A stretch of 64,000 nucleotides of DNA, from contig JAVJOO010000004.1 of the NCBI GenBank assembly GCA_040216735.1, positions 371,396 through 435,395 of the forward strand. The letters run 5' to 3'. The DNA comes from Alphaproteobacteria bacterium (GTDB taxonomy: Bacteria > Pseudomonadota > Alphaproteobacteria > SHVP01). This document shows positions 47,775 through 56,108 of this stretch, in pieces (within the stretch, counting starts at the first letter, position 1; each line of letters begins with the position of its first letter). The position numbers and the translations under genes are program-made. The notes beneath the pieces were generated by a model that was not told the origin of the DNA, did no database searches, and was given only the letters and a program-made list of their open reading frames with translations.

Positions 47775-49117
47775 CCACGGGTGGAGTCGATGTATTTCTC
47801 AAGCCAATGGATGTTGTAGTTGCCGTCGATGACGTCTTTGTTGTCGATCAGGTCGAGATGCAACGGGATCGTGGTTTCGACCCCGTCGACGACGAACTCC
47901 ATGAGCGAACGGCGCAGCCGCATCAGACATTCGTTGCGATTGGCGCCGTGGACGATGAGCTTGGCGACGAGACTGTCGTAATAGGGCGGAATTGAGTAGC
48001 CGCCGTAAAGACCCGAGTCGACCCGAACCCCATAGCCGCCCGGCGCGTGAAAGCTCGTGACCTTGCCCGGGTTGGGCGCAAACGTCCTGGGGTTCTCTGC
48101 GTTGATCCGGCACTCGATTGCATGGCCGTTGATGCGCACGTCGTCTTGGCTGAAGCTCAACGGGGCGCCGGAGGCGATCCGCAACTGCTCGCGCACCAAA
48201 TCCACGCCGGTGACCATTTCGGTCACCGGATGCTCGACCTGCAGCCGCGTGTTCATTTCGATGAAAAAGAACTCACCGTTCTCGTAGAGGAACTCGATCG
48301 TGCCGACGCCGCGATAGCCGAGCTTGCGGATGGCGTCGGCGACCCGCGTCCCGATTTCGGCGCGGGCTTTGGCGTTCAGCGCGGGCGAGGGGGCCTCTTC
48401 CAGAATCTTCTGGTGGCGACGTTGCATCGAACAATCGCGTTCGCCCAGGTGAACCGCATTGCCGTGGGAGTCGCCAACCACCTGAATCTCGATATGACGC
48501 GGCGTTTCGAGATACTTTTCCATATATAGCGTGTCGTCGCCGAATGCGGCCTTGGATTCGGCGCGCGCGGTCGACAACACTTCCGACATTTGGTCGGCGC
48601 TGCGCGCAACCTTCATGCCGCGACCGCCGCCGCCAGACGCGGCTTTGACGATCACCGGATAACCGATCTCCTCGGCGACCTGCAGCGCCTCGGCGTCGCT
48701 GGCAATCGCTCCCTCGGACCCGGGCACGACCGGAATGCCAAGGTTCTTGGCGGTGACCTTGGCGGTCACTTTGTCGCCCATCAACCGAATGTGCTCCGCC
48801 GTCGGCCCAATGAAGGTGATCCCGTGTTCCTCGACGATCGAGGCGAAGTTCGCGTTCTCCGACAGAAAGCCGTAACCGGGATGAATGCCGTCAGCTTCGG
48901 TGATTTCGGCGGCGGAAATGATCGCCGGAATATTGAGGTAGCTGTCGGTCGCGCTCGGCGGGCCGATGCAAACGGTTTCATCGGCAAGGCGCACATGCAT
49001 CGCGTTTTCGTCGGCGGTCGAATGCACCGCGACGGTCTTGATGCCCATCTCGCGGCAAGCCCGCAAAATGCGCAGCGCGATCTCACCGCGATTGGCGATC
49101 AGTACCTTTTCGAGCAT
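47771..49117 (-). CDS. accC: Acetyl-CoA carboxylase biotin carboxylase subunit
   Basis: AccC carboxylates the biotin on AccB. The 448-residue protein has [14 protein letters not shown], the ATP-grasp loop [40 protein letters not shown] and [14 protein letters not shown]. The accB stop and accC start touch (TAAATG). The aroQ-accB-accC-aat order is typical of alphaproteobacteria. Confidence 0.97.
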   Translation of the reverse strand: MLEKVLIANRGEIALRILRACREMGIKTVAVHSTADENAMHVRLADETVCIGPPSATDSYLNIPAIISAAEITEADGIHPGYGFLSENANFASIVEEHGITFIGPTAEHIRLMGDKVTAKVTAKNLGIPVVPGSEGAIASDAEALQVAEEIGYPVIVKAASGGGGRGMKVARSADQMSEVLSTARAESKAAFGDDTLYMEKYLETPRHIEIQVVGDSHGNAVHLGERDCSMQRRHQKILEEAPSPALNAKARAEIGTRVADAIRKLGYRGVGTIEFLYENGEFFFIEMNTRLQVEHPVTEMVTGVDLVREQLRIASGAPLSFSQDDVRINGHAIECRINAENPRTFAPNPGKVTSFHAPGGYGVRVDSGLYGGYSIPPYYDSLVAKLIVHGANRNECLMRLRRSLMEFVVDGVETTIPLHLDLIDNKDVIDGNYNIHWLEKYIDSTRG

Positions 49118-49576
49118 TTATTCGACGATCATCAGCGGTTCGCCGAATTCGACGGGCGTCGCGTCTTCGATCAGGATTGCCGTGACCTTGCCGCTGCGCG
49201 GCGCGGCAATCGGGTTCATGGTCTTCATCGCCTCGACGATCAACAAGGTCTGACCCTGCGAGACCGTATCGCCCACTTTGACAAAGGCCGGGGCGCTGGG
49301 TTCGGGCGAGAGATAGGCGGTGCCGACCATCGGCGAGTTCACCGCGCCAGGGTGGCTTGCCGGCACCGCCGTCGGTGCCGGGTCGCTCGGCGCACTCGGC
49401 GCCGCACCTGGCATCGGAGCCGGCGCCGTCACATAGTGCGTGCCGCCGCCGCCGCCGCCACGCGAGACGCGGACGCGCTGGTCGTCCTGCTCCCATTCGA
49501 TCTCGGTAAGGTTCGTTTCATCCAGTAATCCGGCCAATTCACGAATGACATCTGGATCGATCGAAAGTTTTGCCAT
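49118..49576 (-). CDS. accB: Biotin carboxyl carrier protein
   Basis: The 152-residue protein has an N-terminal helical part, a Gly/Ala/Pro-rich linker (residues 39-80) and the biotinyl domain with EAMKTMN, where Lys118 carries biotin. The residue after Lys is Thr rather than Met, as seen in other alphaproteobacterial AccB. It works with AccC coded next to it; the carboxyltransferase subunits accA and accD are not in the window. Confidence 0.95.
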   Translation of the reverse strand: MAKLSIDPDVIRELAGLLDETNLTEIEWEQDDQRVRVSRGGGGGGTHYVTAPAPMPGAAPSAPSDPAPTAVPASHPGAVNSPMVGTAYLSPEPSAPAFVKVGDTVSQGQTLLIVEAMKTMNPIAAPRSGKVTAILIEDATPVEFGEPLMIVE

Positions 49577-49586
49577 GCGGTGCTGC

Positions 49587-50036
49587 CTATGCTTTTGCGA
49601 TGAGCGTCGTGAGGGCGTCGACGGCTAGCTCGTAGCCGTGCGGCCCGAGCCCGGTAATCATACCGGTTGCGGCCTGACTGACGTAGGAATGGTGGCGAAA
49701 TTCCTCGCGCCGGAAAATATTGGACAGGTGGACCTCGACGATCGGCACGTCGACCATCCGCAGGGCGTCAAGCAAAGCCACCGAGGTGTGGGTGTAAGCG
49801 CCTGCATTGACGATCAGCCCCGCGGCACGTCCGCGCGCGCCCTGCACCCAGTCGACGAGCTGCGCCTCGCTGTTGCTCTGATGGAATTCCACCGCGAACC
49901 GGGCCGCATCGGCACGCCGTCGCACCGCGGCCTCGATATCGGCGAGCGATACTGTGCCGTAGATATCGGTTTCCCGGGTTCCCAGCAGGTTCAGGTTCGG
50001 CCCGTTGAGGACCAGGATGAGCGGCGTTTCAGGCAT
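49587..50036 (-). CDS. aroQ: 3-dehydroquinate dehydratase, type II
   Basis: AroQ catalyses a step of the shikimate pathway. The 149-residue protein starts MPETPLILVLNGPNLNLLGTRETDIYG and has FHQSNSEAQLVDWV, IVNAGAYTHTSVAL and EVHLSNIFRREEFR, all diagnostic of the small type II dodecamer enzyme. The start at 50036 is chosen by this N terminus; the open frame before it is noncoding. It is first in the aroQ-accB-accC-aat run. Confidence 0.97.
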   Translation of the reverse strand: MPETPLILVLNGPNLNLLGTRETDIYGTVSLADIEAAVRRRADAARFAVEFHQSNSEAQLVDWVQGARGRAAGLIVNAGAYTHTSVALLDALRMVDVPIVEVHLSNIFRREEFRHHSYVSQAATGMITGLGPHGYELAVDALTTLIAKA

Positions 50037-50153
50037 GACCGGTTCGTCGTGCGTAAGAGTGATCAGCCTTATAGCATGGCCAACCACAGAGACAATTGGA
50101 CGGATCGAAGGCATATGGTGTCGGCTGCCCTGTTGAAGCGGCTTCCGCGCGGC

Positions 50154-50193
50154 CCCATACTTGAACAGGTTTGCCCATACTTGAATTGGTTTG
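50154..50193 (+). repeat. Two-copy 20-base tandem repeat before thiSG
   Basis: The units at 50154-50173 and 50174-50193 are CCCATACTTGAA plus CA or TT plus GGTTTG, identical at 18 of 20 positions. They lie just before the thiSG start. Confidence 0.85.
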
Positions 50194-50208
50194 ATGGACG
50201 AGACCCCC

Positions 50209-51198
50209 ATGGAATTAACGATCAACGGCGAATCGCGGCGCTTCGACGGCCCGCTCTCCGTGGCGCAATTGCTCCACGACCTGGACCTCGATGCCCGCAA
50301 GATCGCGCTCGAGCGCAACCTGGAAATCGTTCCGCGCAGCGCCTTCGACGCGACCACCCTGGGCGAGGGAGACCGGATCGAGATCGTCCACTTCATCGGC
50401 GGCGGCGACGTTGCCAAGGACCAGGCGGACGACGATACCTGGTCCGTTGCCGGCCGCACGATGCGCTCGCGCCTCATCATCGGCACCGGCAAGTACAAGG
50501 ACTATGAGGAAAACCGCCGCGCCGCCGAAGCGGCCGAAGCTGAGATGATCACGGTCGCGGTGCGCCGCGTGAACTTGACTGACCGTTCCCAGCCGATGCT
50601 GGTCGATTCGCTCGACCCCAAGAAATACATCTTCCTGCCCAACACCGCCGGGTGCTTCACCGGCGAAGATGCGGTACGCACATTGCGCTTGGCGCGCGAA
50701 GCGGGCGGATGGGATCTGGTCAAGCTCGAAGTGCTCGGCGACCAAAAAACCCTCTACCCCGATATGCCCGAGACTGTGCGGGCGGCTGAAATGCTCATCA
50801 AGGACGGCTTTCAAGTCATGGTCTATTGCAGCGACGATCCGATCCAGGCCAAACGGCTGGAGGAAATCGGGTGCTGCGCGATCATGCCGCTCGGCGCGCC
50901 GATCGGGTCGGGACTAGGCGTGCAGAACCCCGTCAACATTCGCATCATCGTCGAGAACGCCAAGGTGCCGGTCGTCGTCGATGCGGGAGTCGGGACCGCG
51001 TCCGAAGCGGCCGTGGCGATGGAATTGGGCTGCGACGCAGTGATGACCAACACCGCCATCGCCGAAGCAAAGAACCCGGTTCTGATGGCGGCGGCGATGA
51101 ACCATGCGGTAAAGGCGGGGCGGCTCGCCTACCGTGCGGGACGGATGGCGCGCAAACGTTACGCCGATCCGTCCTCGCCGCTGGCGGGTTTGATTTAG
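50209..51198 (+). CDS. thiSG: Fusion of sulfur carrier ThiS and thiazole synthase ThiG
   Basis: Residues 1-66 are a full ThiS domain ([12 protein letters not shown]...[10 protein letters not shown]) and residues about 75-329 a full Thi[47 protein letters not shown] (the Schiff-base lysine), [16 protein letters not shown] and [17 protein letters not shown]. Together they make the thiazole phosphate of thiamine. Free ThiS uses its C-terminal Gly-Gly as the sulfur carrier; here it is followed by more protein. ATG at 50194 would add MDETP. No thiF, thiO, thiC or thiE is in the window. Confidence 0.93.
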   Translation: MELTINGESRRFDGPLSVAQLLHDLDLDARKIALERNLEIVPRSAFDATTLGEGDRIEIVHFIGGGDVAKDQADDDTWSVAGRTMRSRLIIGTGKYKDYEENRRAAEAAEAEMITVAVRRVNLTDRSQPMLVDSLDPKKYIFLPNTAGCFTGEDAVRTLRLAREAGGWDLVKLEVLGDQKTLYPDMPETVRAAEMLIKDGFQVMVYCSDDPIQAKRLEEIGCCAIMPLGAPIGSGLGVQNPVNIRIIVENAKVPVVVDAGVGTASEAAVAMELGCDAVMTNTAIAEAKNPVLMAAAMNHAVKAGRLAYRAGRMARKRYADPSSPLAGLI

Positions 51199-51208
51199 CC
51201 GAGAGCCG

Positions 51209-52000
51209 TTAGCAGGTCGTGCAGCGTTCGCGCGCGGTGCCGATCAACTGCTTGAACTGATCCATCTGAATCAAGCCAGGCACGACGGTGTCGCCGATGA
51301 CAAAACCCGGCGTCCCCTCGACGCCGATCGCTTGGGCGAGACGGATGTTGTTGCCAAGCAGCGTCGCGACCGCCTCGCTTTCAACCGTCTCCTGTAAGCG
51401 CAACCGGTCTACGCCCGCTTCGACCGCGGTTTGTAGCGCAAGGTCGGCGCTCAAACGCCCACGCGCCTGGAGCATCGCGGCGTGATAGGCCGCGTAGCTG
51501 TCCGGCGCCAATAGATGAACGGCGATGCCAACGCGGGCGGCGGCGACAGACGCCTCGCCAAGGACCGGGTATTCCTTGTAGACGATCCGCAGATTGGGAT
51601 CGTCCTTGGTCAGTTGGGCCAACACGGGGTGGGCGTTGCGGCAATAGGGGCATGCATAGTCGAAAAATTCGACGATCGTGACGTCGCCGTCGGGATTGCC
51701 GCCGACCGGTGTCATCGGGTCGTACCGCAGCGCGTCGCGGTTGGCGGCGAGCGCGTGGAGTGCCCGCTCGCCGGCAGCGGCCTGTTCGCGCGATTGCAGA
51801 ATTCGGATCGCCTCAAGGACGATCTCGGGATTGCGCAAGATGTAGTCGCGGACAATGGCCTCGGTGACGCGCCGCTGGGCCGGATCGACCGATTCGAGGA
51901 TTTCGGTTTCGACCGCCGGGCGGCTTTGCTGGGTCTGGGCCGGCGCGGCCAAAACGAGGGCGACGACCGCGGTTGCGGCCCACAAGAAAAATCTATCCAT
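51209..52000 (-). CDS. DsbA-family thiol:disulfide oxidoreductase, exported
   Basis: The 263-residue protein has a signal peptide (MDRFFLWAATAVVALVLAAPAQT), an N-terminal helical part (PEIVLEAIRILQSREQAA) and a DsbA-like thioredoxin fold with the active site FDYACPYCRNAHP, then a helical insert and the cis-Pro loop VEGTPGFVIGD. It resembles the DsbA/Com1 or ScsC-type group, which handles periplasmic disulfides. AGGA lies close before the ATG. It follows the M48 peptidase by eight bases. Confidence 0.9.
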   Translation of the reverse strand: MDRFFLWAATAVVALVLAAPAQTQQSRPAVETEILESVDPAQRRVTEAIVRDYILRNPEIVLEAIRILQSREQAAAGERALHALAANRDALRYDPMTPVGGNPDGDVTIVEFFDYACPYCRNAHPVLAQLTKDDPNLRIVYKEYPVLGEASVAAARVGIAVHLLAPDSYAAYHAAMLQARGRLSADLALQTAVEAGVDRLRLQETVESEAVATLLGNNIRLAQAIGVEGTPGFVIGDTVVPGLIQMDQFKQLIGTARERCTTC

Positions 52001-52008
52001 GGTTCCTA

Positions 52009-53343
52009 TCAGCGTCGGGGCTTGGTGGTAGTCAGGATGTCTTGAGCGCGCAATTGACCTGGCGAACCGGCCGGCAGCAAGCGTTCGGCGCGGCTGGCGT
52101 GGGCCCGCGCATCTTCGCTGCGCCCGGCGAGTACGGCTTGTTCGGCGCTGGCAAGGCTCGACAGACCGAATTCCTTGGCCCGGCCGTAGGCAATAGCCAA
52201 CTGTCCCCACGCCGCCGGCATCTCCCGGTTGACGCGGACGGCTTCCTCAAGATGAACGATCGCTTTCTTGTCCAGCTCGGGGTCGTTCATTGCGACCAAA
52301 GCCTGGCCCAGCCCGAGGCGCAGAAGCGGCTCGTGCGGCGCTAGGCGGACTGCTTCTTCATTCGGGGGGATCGCCTTTTCCCGTCCGCCGTTTTCATAGA
52401 GAATCTGCCCCTTCAGTTCATGAAAAAACGGATCCTCCGGAAAATCGGCAATAAGGGAATCGATTTCCGCCAGCGCGCGCGCCTCATTGGTGGTGCGGTG
52501 AAAGGCAATCGCTCGGGCGTAGCGCGCGGCAACGCTGGTATCGCTCTCGGGGTAGGCCCGCAACGCCCGCTGCGGGTCGAGGAAACCTTGAACCTTGGCC
52601 CGCACGCGGTTGAACGCGGCGACCTGATCGGGCGGTACCGGCACGTTGGCGGCGGGCGACTGGGAAATCAGTCGTTCGAGGGCAAGGATTCGGTCGCGCG
52701 ACAACGGATGGGTTCGCCCGTAGGACGATTGGCTGCTACGGAGCAACGCCTCCTGGTCGCCGAGTTTCTCCAGGACGTCGAGGAGCCCGCGGGCGGATTG
52801 CCCGGTGTCGTCCAAATAGCGCACCGCCGCCTGGTCGGCGGCGGATTCTTGAACCCGGGAATACTGAAGAATGGATTGTCCGGCGACCTGGGCGCCGCCT
52901 CCCAGAACCGCCGCGCCGGCCGCACCGCCGCCGCCCACCGCAACCGCAGCGACCCCAAGGACCGCGGCGACAATCGCAATGGCATTGGCGCCGCGCAGAG
53001 CGTCTTGGGTGCGGGCGAGATGCCCGCCGGCGATATGCCCGGTCTCGTGAGCGAGCACGCCGATGATTTGGCTCGGGTTGTCGGCCTCGACCAGTAGCCC
53101 CGTAAACAGGAAGATTCGCTGTCCCCCCGCCACAAAGGCATTCAACCGTCGATCATTGACAATATGGACCGACACAGAATCCGTGGTAAGACCAGCCGCG
53201 GCAAAGACCGGCTCGGCAAAGTTGCGGATCATGCGCTCGGTTTCGGCATCGCTGATCAAACTGAGGTTTTGGGCGTACGCCGGCCTGACGATAGAGGTGA
53301 CAAGAACGGTGAGAACGAGAAACCGGCTCAAAAGGCGTGTCAC
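52009..53343 (-). CDS. M48 family metalloprotease with TPR region, exported (BepA-like)
   Basis: The 444-residue protein has a signal peptide (LVLTVLVTSIVRPAYA), the zinc-site VLAHETGHIAGGH near residue 100, ESAADQAAVRYLDDTG with a further metal ligand, and a C-terminal helical TPR-like region from about residue 280. This is the BepA/YfgC layout, a periplasmic protease-chaperone for outer-membrane proteins such as LptD. Start is GTG with GGAG before it. Its 5' end overlaps the divergent gene on the other strand. Confidence 0.92.
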   Translation of the reverse strand: MTRLLSRFLVLTVLVTSIVRPAYAQNLSLISDAETERMIRNFAEPVFAAAGLTTDSVSVHIVNDRRLNAFVAGGQRIFLFTGLLVEADNPSQIIGVLAHETGHIAGGHLARTQDALRGANAIAIVAAVLGVAAVAVGGGGAAGAAVLGGGAQVAGQSILQYSRVQESAADQAAVRYLDDTGQSARGLLDVLEKLGDQEALLRSSQSSYGRTHPLSRDRILALERLISQSPAANVPVPPDQVAAFNRVRAKVQGFLDPQRALRAYPESDTSVAARYARAIAFHRTTNEARALAEIDSLIADFPEDPFFHELKGQILYENGGREKAIPPNEEAVRLAPHEPLLRLGLGQALVAMNDPELDKKAIVHLEEAVRVNREMPAAWGQLAIAYGRAKEFGLSSLASAEQAVLAGRSEDARAHASRAERLLPAGSPGQLRAQDILTTTKPRR

Positions 53344-54958
53344 GACGTGCTCCGCGGCGAAAACCTATTTTGAACGTAGGCAGGGGGCGCGCCTCCGTCA
53401 ATTCGCGCTCGGCGCGATGTTTTTAGCGGCGGGCTGCGCCGGTTCGGCACCCCAACAGAAGATCCCCACGGTCAGCTTCATCGGCGGCGTAACCAGCGAC
53501 GAGCCACGGGCGACGCTTGCGGGCCTTGCGGCGTTGGAGACCGGCGGGACCGCCGCGGATGCCGCTGTTGCCACTTTTTTTACCTTGGCGGTTACGTATC
53601 CGTTAGCCGCCGGGTTGGCCGGCGGTGGCGCCTGCGTCGCTTACGATTCGATTTCCGGAACATCGGAAAGCATCGACTTCGCGCCGACCGTACCGGCGCT
53701 TGGTGGCGCCGTCGCCGTGCCGGGTGCGGTGCGTGGAATGGCGGCGCTGCATGCCCGCTTCGGACGGTTGCGCTGGAGCCAACTCATTCTGAAGGCTGAG
53801 GAAAAAGCCCGCTTCGGCTTCCCGGCATCGCGCGCGCTTGTCTCCGCGGCGCAAGATTACGCAGGAACCACCGGGGCCGGCGAACTTGGACCGTTTATTG
53901 CCGGTGGCTTGGCGGTCGCCGAAGGTGCGACTGTGGTGCAGCCCGCGCTGGCGGAAACTCTAAGCGCCATTCGCGTGCGCGGCGGCGGCGACTTCTATTT
54001 CGGCGATGCGGCACGCACGTTTGTCACCCGGGCCCAAGAAGCCGGCGGTCGTCTCACGGTTGACGATCTCAAACAATATCTGCCGGCCTGGCAGCGCAGC
54101 GCCCGCACGGCGCTCGGCGATCTGAGTCTCTTCACGACAGCCGCCGGGCCGGGGGGCGGGCCGCTCAGCGCCGCGATGTGGTCGATGCTCACCGACCAGC
54201 AACGCTACGCCCAGACACCCGATCCGATGCGGACCCATCTTGTCGCCGAAACCGCAACCCGCGCGTTGGCGGAACGGGCAAGCAGCGAAGCCGAGACGAC
54301 ATCGTTCCGTGCCGCTGCGTTGATGACATCGTACGATGCGAACCAGCACACGCCGGTGGACGCGGCTGGGCAACCCGACCTGTCGCCCTGGATCGGAGCG
54401 GGCCGCGACGGAACGACGGGTTTTGTCGCCTTGGATTCGGCGGGGTCGGCGGTCGCCTGTGTCCTAACCATGAATGCGCCCTTCGGCGACGGCCGGCTCG
54501 ACGAAAAACTTGGCCTCTTTTTTGCGCCGGCGGTACCTGTCGGTGCGGCGGGCTGGCTACGCAGCGGGGCCGACTTTATGGCGCCGGTTCTGATCGCCAA
54601 TGCCGTGACCGGCGAATTTGTCCTCGGGTTGACCGCGACCGGCGGTCCGGCGGCGCCGGTTTCTGCGGCACGCATTGCGGCGCTGTCGATCCTCGACACG
54701 CGGCGCCTGCGCGAGTCTGTCGATGCCGCCCGCGCCTTTGCCCTTCCCAATCCAGACGTCACCGTCATCGAACACGGTTTGCCGACGGACGCTGTCGAAG
54801 CGCTGCGCAGCGCCGGGCACCGCGTTACCGAAGGTGGCGGCTTTGGGATCGTCAACGGCATCCTGTGCTTTGGCGGGGCGACCTTGGACGCCACGTCCTG
54901 CGAGTTCGTCGCCGACGGACGCGGCCACGGTCTGGCCGACGGCGGCACCCAGTTCTAG
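53309..54958 (+). CDS. Gamma-glutamyltransferase-like lipoprotein
   Basis: The mature part aligns with gamma-glutamyltransferases: GGVTSDEPRATLAGLAALETGGTAADAAVATFFTLAVTYP, GLAGGGACVAYD, and RDGTTGFVALDSAGSAVACVLT, in which the first Thr fits the self-cleaving nucleophile, though the usual His two residues on is Gly. A lipobox FLAAGC follows a short hydrophobic run, so it should be a lipoprotein. The start is unsure: no ATG precedes the lipobox except 53417, which is too close, so the GTG at 53309 is chosen (53297 also possible). Length 549 from there. Confidence 0.7.
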   Translation: MRTRNRLKRRVTTCSAAKTYFERRQGARLRQFALGAMFLAAGCAGSAPQQKIPTVSFIGGVTSDEPRATLAGLAALETGGTAADAAVATFFTLAVTYPLAAGLAGGGACVAYDSISGTSESIDFAPTVPALGGAVAVPGAVRGMAALHARFGRLRWSQLILKAEEKARFGFPASRALVSAAQDYAGTTGAGELGPFIAGGLAVAEGATVVQPALAETLSAIRVRGGGDFYFGDAARTFVTRAQEAGGRLTVDDLKQYLPAWQRSARTALGDLSLFTTAAGPGGGPLSAAMWSMLTDQQRYAQTPDPMRTHLVAETATRALAERASSEAETTSFRAAALMTSYDANQHTPVDAAGQPDLSPWIGAGRDGTTGFVALDSAGSAVACVLTMNAPFGDGRLDEKLGLFFAPAVPVGAAGWLRSGADFMAPVLIANAVTGEFVLGLTATGGPAAPVSAARIAALSILDTRRLRESVDAARAFALPNPDVTVIEHGLPTDAVEALRSAGHRVTEGGGFGIVNGILCFGGATLDATSCEFVADGRGHGLADGGTQF

Positions 54959-54968
54959 GCCGTACACC

Positions 54969-56108
54969 GTGAAGATTTCGTCACGGTCGGACGTTGCGCC
55001 GTTCTATGCGATGGAGGTTCTCAAGGCCGCCAACGTCAAAGCGGCGCGCGGCGATTCGGTGCTTCATCTCGAAGTTGGCGAACCCGGGCGCGGCGCGCCC
55101 TCAGGTGTCCTCGCGGCGGCGCACCGCGCGTTGGATGCGGGCGGGATCGGCTACACCGACGCATTCGGGTTACCGGACTTGCGCGCGCAGATCGCGCGCT
55201 ATTACCGTCAAACCCACGATGTCGATGTTCCCATCGACCGCATCGCCGTCACCGGCGGATCGTCGGGCGGGTTCGTTCTATCGTTGCTCGCGGCCTTCGA
55301 TGTCGGCGATCGGGTCGCGTTGGGCGTGCCGTGCTATCCGGCCTATCGCAATATGTTCAAGGCGTTGGGGATCGAGCCGGTCTACCTGCGCACCACGATG
55401 GAAACCCGTTTTCAACCGACGCCCGAGATGCTCGCCGCCGCCGGTCCGGTCGATGGACTGCTGATCGCCAGCCCCGCAAACCCGACCGGAACCATGTTGC
55501 TCGGGGCGCCGATGCAAGGGCTGATCGACTATTGCAACGACAACGGCGTGCGCCTGATTTCCGACGAAGTCTATCACGGGCTCACCTACGAACGGCCCGC
55601 CGAAACGGTCCTGGTGCGCTCGGTCGGCGGCATCGTTCTGAACGGTTTTTCGAAATACTACGGCATGACCGGCTGGCGGCTCGGCTGGATGGTGATGCCG
55701 GACGATTTGACGCCGCCGGTGGAGCGGCTCGCCCAAAACCTATTCATCAGCTCGAACGCGATTTCGCAACGGGCCGCTATGGCGGCGTTCGACTGTGGCG
55801 AGGAGTTGGCGGCAAATGTCGACGTCTATCGGCGCAATCGCGATGTGTTGCTGGACGCGTTACCGCGCGCCGGCATCGACGACATGGCGCCGGCCGACGG
55901 CGCCTTCTACATCTATGCCAATGTGAGTCGCCTGACTAACGACAGCTCGGATTTCTGTGCCCGCCTGTTAGCGGAAACCGGTGTGGCGATTACGCCCGGC
56001 ATCGATTTCGACACCGAGCAGGGTCAGGCCTACATCCGAATCAGTTTCGCCGGTGAAAACGATACGATCCGCGATGCCGCGGACCGTATCGTTTCATGGC
56101 TTAGCTGA
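54969..56108 (+). CDS. PLP-dependent aminotransferase, class I/II
   Basis: The 379-residue enzyme has the fold type I pattern: LEVGEPGRGAPSGV, YTDAFGLPDLRAQIARYY, ASPANPTGTML, SDEVYHGLTY and the PLP lysine in GFSKYYGMTGWRLGW, with RISFA near the end. The substrate is not clear; it may act on aspartate or another L-amino acid. Start is GTG at 54969, ten bases after the preceding stop. Its 3' end overlaps that of rne by eight bases. Confidence 0.9.
   Translation: MKISSRSDVAPFYAMEVLKAANVKAARGDSVLHLEVGEPGRGAPSGVLAAAHRALDAGGIGYTDAFGLPDLRAQIARYYRQTHDVDVPIDRIAVTGGSSGGFVLSLLAAFDVGDRVALGVPCYPAYRNMFKALGIEPVYLRTTMETRFQPTPEMLAAAGPVDGLLIASPANPTGTMLLGAPMQGLIDYCNDNGVRLISDEVYHGLTYERPAETVLVRSVGGIVLNGFSKYYGMTGWRLGWMVMPDDLTPPVERLAQNLFISSNAISQRAAMAAFDCGEELAANVDVYRRNRDVLLDALPRAGIDDMAPADGAFYIYANVSRLTNDSSDFCARLLAETGVAITPGIDFDTEQGQAYIRISFAGENDTIRDAADRIVSWLS

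Noticed and set aside
50037-50208. TPP riboswitch before thiSG
   Set aside because: The conserved CTGAGA and ACCTGATC-type segments are not present.
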